Origin: Candidatus Mediterraneibacter gallistercoris
GTDB taxonomy: Bacteria; Bacillota_A; Clostridia; Lachnospirales; Lachnospiraceae
DNA: 14,820 nucleotides
NCBI GenBank assembly: GCA_019119745.1
Contig: DWWI01000208.1
Location: forward strand, 1 to 14,820
Direction of reading: 5' to 3'
Below are positions 1 through 6,073 of this stretch, in pieces (the first letter of the stretch is position 1; the number at the start of each line of letters is the position of its first letter). A program made the translations under genes and the position numbers. The notes under the pieces were generated by a model. The model did not search any database and was not told the origin of the DNA. It saw only the letters and a program-made list of their open reading frames with translations.

Positions 1-217
1 TCCACGTCCCTGCTTTCCTGTCCACCCGGATCGCCTGGGACGGACATGACCGCATGCACAATCCGCATGAAATACAGTTCTCTATCTCTATGCGGATATG
101 TCCCCGCATCCGCTCCGGATATTCCACAGGCTCAAAAGGATACTGGGTTGTCGCCGGTTTTTTGAAGAGGTTCTTGATCACCCTTCCGGCAAATGTAAAC
201 ATTCTCGTCTTTTTCAT
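1..217 (-). CDS. echF: Ech hydrogenase ferredoxin-like subunit EchF (3' end outside the window)
   Basis: This is the N-terminal 72 codons of a NuoI/HycF-like iron-sulfur protein that would carry electrons between soluble ferredoxin and the hydrogenase small subunit on the cytoplasmic side. The ATG at 217 is preceded by AGGAG about 7 bases upstream, and the gene starts 18 bases after the echE stop, so it is the sixth gene of the ech operon. A classic [4Fe-4S] motif CxxCxxCxxxCP is visible at residues 48, 51, 54 and 58. The second cluster motif expected for the family lies beyond the window edge. The basic N-terminus followed by a short proline-containing linker is typical of this subunit. Family assignment is firm from motif plus position. 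The exact name (EchF, CooX or HycF) depends on the subgroup; the A-to-F gene order favours EchF. Confidence 0.9.
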   Translation of the reverse strand, partial: MKKTRMFTFAGRVIKNLFKKPATTQYPFEPVEYPERMRGHIRIEIENCISCGLCMRSCPSQAIRVDRKAGTW

Positions 218-235
218 ACTGCTTCTCCTTTCTGC

Positions 236-1315
236 CTAGCGTTCCGTACAGCTTACGCACGGATCAATCGTCAGGATCAGGATCGGCACATCCGCCAGCT
301 GACATCCCTTCAGGATCTCTACCATCGGCGGAATATTGCTCGTTGTAGGGGTGCGCAGACGGAAACGGTCCAGATATTTCGTTCCGTTTCCTTTCACATA
401 ATAGATGGCCTCTCCTCTGGGCTGCTCGATCCGCATGAAATACTCGCCGTCCGGGTTTCCTTTCACCGGCACACTGATATCCCCTGCCGGGATCTTACCG
501 ATAGCTTCCCGGATCAGGTCAAAGGACTGGAACAGTTCTTTCAGTCTTACTTCACAGCGTCCGTAACAGTCTCCGTCAGTCGATGTGATCGGCGCCACAG
601 TCAGGTCCTTATACGCCCCGTAGCCCAGCATGCGGACATCATACTCCACGCCGCTCGCTCTCAGCATCGGTCCGACCGCGCCAAGTGAAACGGCGTCTTC
701 CTTCTTCAGTACTCCTGCCCCTTTCAGACGGCTCTGCACTGTATAATCCTGGAGAAATGTATCAACTACCGGCTTGATATCATCCTCAATGTCTTTTATA
801 GCTTCCAGCAGATGGTTCAGCATAATGCCGTCCATATCCTTCTGGACGCCGCCCACCTGATTGACCGAATGGATGATCCTTCCGCCTGCCGTCTCGTCAA
901 ACATGTCGAGGATCTTCTCCCGCAGCCGCCAGCTCTCCATAAACAGGCTTTCGAATCCCATAGCATCCGCCAGAAGTCCGAGCCAGAGCAGATGACTGTG
1001 GATACGGCTCATCTCAACCCAGATCGCGCGCAGATAATTGGCTCTCTCCGGGACTTCTACGCCCATGACCTTCTCTACCGCCATGCAGTAGCCCAATCCG
1101 TGGCCGCAGCTGCAGATGCCGCAGATACGCTCTGCGATATAGGTATACTGTTTAAAATCTCTCTTATCTACAAGTTTTTCAAGGCCTCTGTGGATGTAGC
1201 CGATACTCGGAACAGCCTGCACCACAGTCTCATCCTCCAGCACCAGATCCAGATGTACCGGCTCCGGCAGAACAGGATGCTGAGGGCCAAAAGGTACTAT
1301 ACTTCTCTTTGCCAT
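236..1315 (-). CDS. echE: Ech-type [NiFe]-hydrogenase large (catalytic) subunit
   Basis: This 359-residue NuoD-like protein carries the NiFe active site for proton reduction or H2 oxidation. The N-terminal nickel motif is present (ERICGICSCGH, with Cys65, Cys68 and His72). The C-terminal motif is DPCVSCTER at residues 351-359 (Cys353 and Cys356). All four Ni ligands are therefore present, unlike true NuoD of complex I, which has lost them, so this is a hydrogenase. The protein ends exactly at the Arg of the C-terminal motif. There is no extension for an endopeptidase to remove, in contrast to HycE, where HycI cuts after the equivalent Arg. The ATG at 1315 has a GGAG ribosome binding site overlapping the echD stop, 5 bases upstream. 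It needs the Hyp proteins encoded divergently at 5074-10877. Confidence 0.96.
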   Translation of the reverse strand: MAKRSIVPFGPQHPVLPEPVHLDLVLEDETVVQAVPSIGYIHRGLEKLVDKRDFKQYTYIAERICGICSCGHGLGYCMAVEKVMGVEVPERANYLRAIWVEMSRIHSHLLWLGLLADAMGFESLFMESWRLREKILDMFDETAGGRIIHSVNQVGGVQKDMDGIMLNHLLEAIKDIEDDIKPVVDTFLQDYTVQSRLKGAGVLKKEDAVSLGAVGPMLRASGVEYDVRMLGYGAYKDLTVAPITSTDGDCYGRCEVRLKELFQSFDLIREAIGKIPAGDISVPVKGNPDGEYFMRIEQPRGEAIYYVKGNGTKYLDRFRLRTPTTSNIPPMVEILKGCQLADVPILILTIDPCVSCTER

Positions 1316-1320
1316 TTTCT

Positions 1321-1668
1321 CTACTCCTTTTTCTTAAACGGTGTCTCTACGTCGATCCGGTACAGTTTATCCTTATAATCCGGCTTGATCGTCTTGATCT
1401 TCACACCGAACAATTCTTCCGCCTCATTCTCCTGTATAAATGCACAGGGATAGATCTGTGTAATGCTGGCAACTTCTTCGTCCTCCGCAACTTCCAGCCG
1501 GAGCGTCACCATATCGTATTTCAGGCAGAAAGAATAACTCATCTCATATCCGCCCTCGATGCAGGATGCGCAGATCTGGACCAGACGCCAGTTCTCTGTC
1601 TTCATATGCACGACGGCCGGGAAAAATTCCGCTGCAGTAATCTTTCTGATTTCATTTTTATATTCCAT
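1321..1668 (-). CDS. echD: Ech hydrogenase NuoC-like subunit EchD
   Basis: This 115-residue protein resembles the NuoC (30-kDa complex I) family. The recognisable part is the C-terminal stretch ITQIYP...ENEAEELFGV, which matches the family signature in which an Ile-Tyr-Pro precedes a Glu-rich ELFG segment. NuoC-like subunits carry no cofactor and pack against the large subunit in the peripheral arm. An upstream in-frame GTG at 1677 overlaps the echC stop. The ATG at 1668 is preferred because GGGAGG (1677-1682) lies 8 bases upstream of it and would overlap the GTG. The gene is shorter than NuoC of complex I, as usual for hydrogenase versions. It sits between echC and echE, 5 bases before echE. 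Confidence 0.88.
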   Translation of the reverse strand: MEYKNEIRKITAAEFFPAVVHMKTENWRLVQICASCIEGGYEMSYSFCLKYDMVTLRLEVAEDEEVASITQIYPCAFIQENEAEELFGVKIKTIKPDYKDKLYRIDVETPFKKKE

Positions 1669-1673
1669 CGCCG

Positions 1674-2111
1674 TCACCTCCCGTCCTTAGCCATAGCTGC
1701 CTGTTTCGCATCGAGTATCTCCAGAGCCCTGACGACCCCGTCGATAATGGATTCCGGGCGCGCCGCGCAGCCCGGCACATATACGTCAACCGGGATCACG
1801 GTGTCGATCCCGCCTTTGATATTGTAACATTCTTTAAATACGCCGCCTGTACATGCGCAGATCCCGACTGCCACCACGACTTTCGGTTCCGGCATCTGGC
1901 TGTAAATCTGTTTTACCACACTCTCAGTCTGACTGTTCACACCGCCCGTGATCAGCAGAATATCCGCCTGGAACGGATCTCCTGTATTTATGATGCCGAA
2001 ACGTTCGATATCATATCTCGGTGTCAGACAGTCGAGAACTTCGATGTCACATCCGTTACAGCTGCTGGCATCATAGTGGAGCAGCCACGGTGATTTTGAT
2101 ACTTTATTCAT
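1674..2111 (-). CDS. echC: Ech hydrogenase small subunit EchC (NuoB-like)
   Basis: This 145-residue protein binds the single proximal [4Fe-4S] cluster that passes electrons to the NiFe site. The N-terminal motif SSCNGCDIEV supplies Cys18 and Cys21. Cys85 in the GICACTGG segment and Cys115 in the VPGC segment complete the ligand set. The CxxC spacing is the hydrogenase form rather than the adjacent cysteines of NuoB in complex I. Length matches group 4 small subunits, which lack the extra clusters of larger hydrogenases. There is no twin-arginine signal, consistent with a cytoplasm-facing enzyme. The ATG at 2111 has GGAGG about 10 bases upstream, and the gene begins 18 bases after the echB stop. 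Its TGA is next to the echD ribosome binding site, suggesting coupled translation. Confidence 0.94.
   Translation of the reverse strand: MNKVSKSPWLLHYDASSCNGCDIEVLDCLTPRYDIERFGIINTGDPFQADILLITGGVNSQTESVVKQIYSQMPEPKVVVAVGICACTGGVFKECYNIKGGIDTVIPVDVYVPGCAARPESIIDGVVRALEILDAKQAAMAKDGR
1677..1682 (-). promoter_or_regulatory. Ribosome binding site deciding the echD start
   Basis: GGGAGG on the minus strand lies 8 bases before the ATG at 1668 and inside the end of echC. It overlaps the alternative GTG at 1677, so the GTG cannot use it. This supports the shorter 115-residue EchD. Confidence 0.65.
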
Positions 2112-2129
2112 AATTTATCTGCCTCCTGC

Positions 2130-2993
2130 TCACTTGTCCAACATCAGAATCAATATATTCACTCCACCGGCTACCAGTGTTACCACCCAGCAGCTGTAGA
2201 GAAGGGTTTTCCATTTTACACGCGCGCTGGCATTATCCCACAGCATCTCCATGAAAAAGATCACGGCACAGATCAGGATCGCCACGATCCAGCTCCACCA
2301 TGTGCTGTTGATAAAGAAGAGACAGAAGATTCCGAGCAGCAGCACCATTTCATAATATTCAGCTATATTCATAATGGCAAGCGTAGTTCCGGACATCTCT
2401 GTCGTCAGTCCCTTTACCATCTCCTGATGGGCATGATGGCTCGTAGAAAGGTCAAAGGGTGATTTTCTGAATTTAATTGCCGCCGTGAACATAAAGCCGA
2501 CCAGAAGCCCCGGCATCCACAAAACAGCACTTGTATCCGCGCGGATAATATCTGACACCTGGAAAGAACCCGTTGTCAGATAGAAACCTACTGCGATAAG
2601 GAGAGTCAGCGGCTCATAAGCCATCATCTGCAGCATCTCCCTGCTGGCTCCCATATTCGCATACGGCGAAGAATCACTGGATGCCGCCATGATCAAAAAC
2701 ATATCCGCTGTACTCAATATGAAAAGTACCATCAGAAGATCAGCACCGTAAAACAGCATACAGCCCGCGATCATCAGGATCACAAGGTAACTCAGGTTCA
2801 GCAGAAGCTGTACGTTGTTGACTGCGATCATCTCTTTTGAGAAAAGTTTCCCAAGGTCATAAAACGGCTGCAGGAGCCCGGGACCTTTTCTCCGCTGCAT
2901 CCTCGCGCTGATTATGCGGTCCACGCCGTCTAACAGCCCGCCAAGGAAAGGCGCCAGGATCAGATAAGCCAGAACAAATACTATTTTCACCAT
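2130..2993 (-). CDS. echB: Ech hydrogenase membrane subunit EchB (NuoH-like)
   Basis: This 287-residue multi-spanning membrane protein of the NuoH/HycD family anchors the hydrogenase arm and links it to the ion-translocating module. Family marks include the loop ISARMQRRKGPGLLQPFYDL near residues 29-48, a later YEPLTLL segment with its conserved Glu, and KFRKSPFDLSTSHHAHQE. The last is the hydrogenase-type version of the conserved loop after the central helices. Acidic residues in the GLTTEMSG and AEYYE stretches are also typical. The start codon overlaps the echA stop (ATGGTGA), with GGAGGT lying inside the end of echA, so translation is probably coupled. I see no signal peptide beyond the first membrane helix. 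Confidence 0.94.
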   Translation of the reverse strand: MVKIVFVLAYLILAPFLGGLLDGVDRIISARMQRRKGPGLLQPFYDLGKLFSKEMIAVNNVQLLLNLSYLVILMIAGCMLFYGADLLMVLFILSTADMFLIMAASSDSSPYANMGASREMLQMMAYEPLTLLIAVGFYLTTGSFQVSDIIRADTSAVLWMPGLLVGFMFTAAIKFRKSPFDLSTSHHAHQEMVKGLTTEMSGTTLAIMNIAEYYEMVLLLGIFCLFFINSTWWSWIVAILICAVIFFMEMLWDNASARVKWKTLLYSCWVVTLVAGGVNILILMLDK

Positions 2994-4876
2994 GACACAC
3001 CTCCTATTACGAGACAGAATCCCACGACAAGCACAGCCGCCGCCATAATGATCGACGGTATCCTCAGATGCCTGCGCCCGAATTCAAAACGCAGATACCA
3101 GTTGCTTAAATACAGATGCTCTTTCTTTCCGTAACTGTTCATAAAGAAACGGTTGTCTCCCTCGTTGATGCCGTTCATATAGATCGGCACGATCTCTCTG
3201 TGGGATCTTCTGCTGATAAAGAACATCGCTACCGGTACGATGAATATGGAGACGAGCATGATCGCCATTGTTGTAAGTACGCTCATGGAGAGCACATCCG
3301 TAGAATTACCGAACAGTTCCCTCACGATCGGATTTACTACCCAGATAGCCACCAGCGGAAGAAGCAGACAGAGCAGAAGCATCACTGCTGCATGAAAGAA
3401 CATGGACACATATTCATCTTTGCGGGTGACGTCTTTTACCTTCTCTCTCGGTATATGGAAGCAGAGCAGTTTGGCCAGCCACTTTGTCCAGTAGAACATA
3501 GTCGTGGCACTGCCGTATGCGATAAAGAGCACCAGTATCACGTTGCCTGAATCCACAAATGACTTGAGCGCCACCCATTTGGAAATAAGCATTCCGAACG
3601 GCGCCAGATACATACCCGCTATTCCGATACCCATGATATAAGCAAGCCTGGGGACCGTTATGATCAGACCGTGCATATGCTCAATATCTCTCGATCCCAG
3701 CGTATTCTCTGTCGCTCCCACAGACTGGAAAAGCATGGATTTGCTGACCGCGTGAAAGATCATAAGGAAAATGGCCGCCCATACAGTCTCCTCCACGCCG
3801 ATGCCGGAGCAGGCTACGATCAGGCCCAGATTCGATATGGTAGAAAACGCCAGAACCTTCTTGGCGTCATTCTGTGCAATGGCCATCATACTTGCCATAA
3901 TAAATGTCAGACCGCCGATACTGGAGATAATGATCCCGACCAGGTTGCCCTCAAGCGCCGGCGAGATACGGATCAGCAGATACACTCCCGCCTTGACCAT
4001 CGTCGCACTATGTAAGAGCGCGCTGGACGGGGTCGGGGCTACCATGGCTCCCAGAAGCCATGTGGAGAACGGAAGCTGCGCAGACTTTGTAAGACCTGCA
4101 AGTGCCAGGCACATCAGCGGAAGCAGCGCTCCTGACTCAACTACATCCATAAGCTGAAGCGTTCCATAGAGCTGTGCCATCAGGGCAATCCCCACAGCGA
4201 AACCAAGTCCGCCGAGCAGGTTCATCCACAAAGCGCAGAAACTGTTGTTAACTGCCTCATCCGTACGTGTGTATCCGATCATCAGGAAAGATATAACACT
4301 TGTAATCTCCCAAAAGAAATATATCCAGATCAGATTCTGTGAAAGCACCAGACCGAACATCGCGGCCAGGAATAAAAACAGCATGGAGAAAAAGAACGGC
4401 TGTCTGTCTTTCACATCTTTATGATGTGCATGATAGCCCTTCATATAACCTACAGTATAAATACAGATAAACCCTCCGATAAATGCAATGATAATGCACA
4501 TCAGGATCGTCAGCCAGTCCACCATCATATGGGGACCCCCAACAGTTTCTGTAGTAAATTCTGTATACAGTACAAGTGCTGTCTGCAGTACCGACAAAAT
4601 AACCGGAAGCACTTTACCATATTTGACACTCAGATAGATGATCAGACACATCAGGAAAATATCCCCTGCTGTCATCAGGTGATCGATCAGTTCTGTCTCA
4701 GGATAGAACATCCATGTCTGTGCCCCGCCGGTGATCCAGCGGACGATAAAAATAACCGTGGTAAGCATAACAATACCGGCACCCGCGTAGACGATGTACC
4801 CTCTGGCCTTTTCATTTCGGATGAACTGGAACAGCACCGCCAGCACTGCCGGAATCCCGATCAGTAATGGTATCAT
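2987..4876 (-). CDS. echA: Ech hydrogenase ion-pumping membrane subunit EchA (NuoL-like)
   Basis: This 629-residue antiporter-like protein of the NuoL/HyfB/EchA family is expected to move H+ or Na+ across the membrane. The usual charged residues of the pumping path are visible: Glu190 in FFWEITSV, Lys264 in GLTKSAQLPF, Lys295 in HSATMVKAG, and His375 and Lys379 in FHAVSKSML. Many hydrophobic helices fill the length, and the C-terminus ends in a further helix. A GTG at 4900 would add 8 residues, but AGGAGG (4886-4891) lies 9 bases upstream of the ATG at 4876 and inside that extension, so the ATG is chosen. It is the first gene of the ech operon and lies just behind a good promoter. Related subunits include MrpA/NuoL and CooM; six-gene order and length favour EchA. 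Confidence 0.94.
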   Translation of the reverse strand: MIPLLIGIPAVLAVLFQFIRNEKARGYIVYAGAGIVMLTTVIFIVRWITGGAQTWMFYPETELIDHLMTAGDIFLMCLIIYLSVKYGKVLPVILSVLQTALVLYTEFTTETVGGPHMMVDWLTILMCIIIAFIGGFICIYTVGYMKGYHAHHKDVKDRQPFFFSMLFLFLAAMFGLVLSQNLIWIYFFWEITSVISFLMIGYTRTDEAVNNSFCALWMNLLGGLGFAVGIALMAQLYGTLQLMDVVESGALLPLMCLALAGLTKSAQLPFSTWLLGAMVAPTPSSALLHSATMVKAGVYLLIRISPALEGNLVGIIISSIGGLTFIMASMMAIAQNDAKKVLAFSTISNLGLIVACSGIGVEETVWAAIFLMIFHAVSKSMLFQSVGATENTLGSRDIEHMHGLIITVPRLAYIMGIGIAGMYLAPFGMLISKWVALKSFVDSGNVILVLFIAYGSATTMFYWTKWLAKLLCFHIPREKVKDVTRKDEYVSMFFHAAVMLLLCLLLPLVAIWVVNPIVRELFGNSTDVLSMSVLTTMAIMLVSIFIVPVAMFFISRRSHREIVPIYMNGINEGDNRFFMNSYGKKEHLYLSNWYLRFEFGRRHLRIPSIIMAAAVLVVGFCLVIGGVSW

Positions 4877-4885
4877 TATCGTAAT

Positions 4886-4891
4886 CCTCCT
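4886..4891 (-). promoter_or_regulatory. Ribosome binding site deciding the echA start
   Basis: A perfect AGGAGG on the minus strand sits 9 bases before the ATG at 4876. It falls within the extension that a GTG start at 4900 would give, which argues against the longer form. Confidence 0.8.
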
Positions 4892-4908
4892 TTCATTCAC
4901 TCTCTTTA

Positions 4909-4937
4909 TTTATAATCCCGATTCGTTTTTTTTACAA
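4909..4937 (-). promoter_or_regulatory. Sigma-A type promoter for the ech operon
   Basis: Reading the minus strand, TTGTAA (4937-4932) and TATAAA (4914-4909) are separated by exactly 17 bases, with an A-tract in the spacer. Transcription would start near 4902. That gives a leader of only about 26 bases, most of it the ribosome binding site, and leaves little room for leader-based control. Confidence 0.7.
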
Positions 4938-4957
4938 TAGTTTCAGAGCGTTTTTTC

Positions 4958-4986
4958 TGTTTATTTTTGTAGAAATGTGCTAAAAT
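4958..4986 (+). promoter_or_regulatory. Candidate extended -10 promoter for the hyp operon
   Basis: TGCTAAAAT at 4978-4986 fits an extended -10 element (TGnTAnAAT type). The best -35 match 17 bases upstream is only TGTTTA (4958-4963). Transcription would start near 4993, leaving a leader of about 80 bases before hypA. A second, weaker possibility is TTGGAC at 4992-4997 with an AGTATC-like -10 near 5015. I see no obvious FNR-, Rex- or NikR-type palindrome. Confidence 0.4.
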
Positions 4987-5073
4987 GGGCATTGGACATT
5001 GTGTTGTTTCAGACAGTATCCACATAAAAAAGCTGTTTAATTTGGCTATATTTACCAGACAGGAGGAATCACC

Positions 5074-5457
5074 ATGCATGAACTCAGTATAACCGAACAT
5101 CTGCTGGAGGACTGCATACGGGAGGCACAGGCACGAAACGCATCCAGAATCCGCGTTATACGGCTGTGCATCGGGCAGCTGCGGGGAATTGTTCCCGACT
5201 GCATCCAGATCTACCTCGATATGCTTGCAGAGGGTACGATCGCGGAAGGCGCCCGCATCGAATCCGAGACTCTTCCCGTCAAAGTACACTGCATGGACTG
5301 CGGAAAAGACGGAGAGATCACTCCACACCATCTGCAATGTCCCCATTGCGGGAGTATGAGACTTAAACTTCTGTCCGGAAAAGAATTCTATATCAAAAGC
5401 TTGGAGGTAGACATCGATGGAGATAAAAGTACTGCATCAGGTAATGGACTGGAATGA
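5074..5457 (+). CDS. hypA: Hydrogenase nickel-insertion protein HypA
   Basis: This 127-residue nickel chaperone works with HypB to deliver Ni2+ to the large-subunit precursor (here EchE) after the iron site is in place. The N-terminal MHELSI carries the nickel-binding His2, and Glu3 follows as in the family. The structural zinc site is complete, with two CxxC pairs at Cys73/Cys76 and Cys89/Cys92. The start is clear: ATG at 5074 with AGGAGG at 5061-5066. The C-terminus has roughly ten extra residues after the family's usual end, encoded in the part that overlaps hypB by 41 bases. It is the first gene of a six-gene hyp operon divergent from ech. Confidence 0.95.
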   Translation: MHELSITEHLLEDCIREAQARNASRIRVIRLCIGQLRGIVPDCIQIYLDMLAEGTIAEGARIESETLPVKVHCMDCGKDGEITPHHLQCPHCGSMRLKLLSGKEFYIKSLEVDIDGDKSTASGNGLE

Positions 5458-6073
5458 AGATGTAAGCGAAGAAGTAAAGGAAACACTTTCCTCCCATCAC
5501 ATCTGCATGATCAACGTGATGGGCAGCCCCGGAGCCGGAAAGACAAGCCTTATCACTTCTCTGATCGATAGATTGAGAAAAGACTGGCACGTCGGCGTCA
5601 TTGAAGGTGATATTGCGGGACAGGTAGACGCGGAGCGCATTGCAGATCTGGGGATCCCCGCCGTCCAGCTCAACACCGACGGCGCGTGCCACATCGAGGC
5701 AATGAGCATTCAGCATATCCTGCCCGAGCTTCCGCTGGATGACCTGGACGTCATATTCGTCGAAAATATCGGAAACCTTGTATGTCCGGCCGAGTTCCGC
5801 ATCGGGGAATCTCTGCGCATCACCATTCTCAGCATCCCAGAGGGCGACGACAAAGTGGAGAAATATCCCCTCATGTTCACGGATACAGACTGTCTCGTCC
5901 TGAACAAATACGATATGCTTCCGTACTTTGACTTTGATGAAAAGAGAGTCCGCGCCAACTACGAAACTGTGAACCCCGGCGCTCCTTTCTTCCGGATCAG
6001 CAATCGGACCGGGGACGGCTTGCAGGAACTCTCGGACTTCATCGCCGGGCACATCAGGAAAGCACAGTCATGA
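5417..6073 (+). CDS. hypB: Hydrogenase nickel-incorporation GTPase HypB
   Basis: This 218-residue SIMIBI-class GTPase drives nickel transfer to the hydrogenase large subunit. The P-loop GSPGAGKTS is at residues 36-44, the EGDIAGQVDAERI switch region near 63-75, and the guanine-specificity motif NKYD at 163-166. The metal site in the GTPase domain is present: Cys91-His92 in GACHIEAM and Cys123 in NLVCPAE. It lacks both the CxxCGC-type N-terminal high-affinity nickel motif of E. coli HypB and a His-rich nickel-storage stretch, so it is a minimal form. The ATG at 5417 has GGAGGT about 8 bases upstream, inside hypA, giving a 41-base overlap in another frame. Its own stop overlaps the hypF start as ATGA. 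Confidence 0.96.
   Translation: MEIKVLHQVMDWNEDVSEEVKETLSSHHICMINVMGSPGAGKTSLITSLIDRLRKDWHVGVIEGDIAGQVDAERIADLGIPAVQLNTDGACHIEAMSIQHILPELPLDDLDVIFVENIGNLVCPAEFRIGESLRITILSIPEGDDKVEKYPLMFTDTDCLVLNKYDMLPYFDFDEKRVRANYETVNPGAPFFRISNRTGDGLQELSDFIAGHIRKAQS

Noticed and set aside
98..1378. Long open frames on the plus strand opposite echF, echE and echD.
   Set aside because: They are antisense to well-supported genes, show no family motifs or ribosome binding sites, and have unlikely residue composition.
236..4876. Respiratory complex I (nuo) operon.
   Set aside because: The large subunit keeps all four nickel-binding cysteines and the small subunit has the CxxC hydrogenase spacing. NuoE/F/G and other complex I genes are absent from the set.
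4993..5073. Riboswitch in the hypA leader.
   Set aside because: The leader is short and AT-rich, without a convincing stem or a known aptamer core.
4906..5346. A 146-codon minus-strand frame covering hypA and the divergent promoter region.
   Set aside because: It is antisense to the clear hypA gene, has no recognisable domain, and would run through both promoters.
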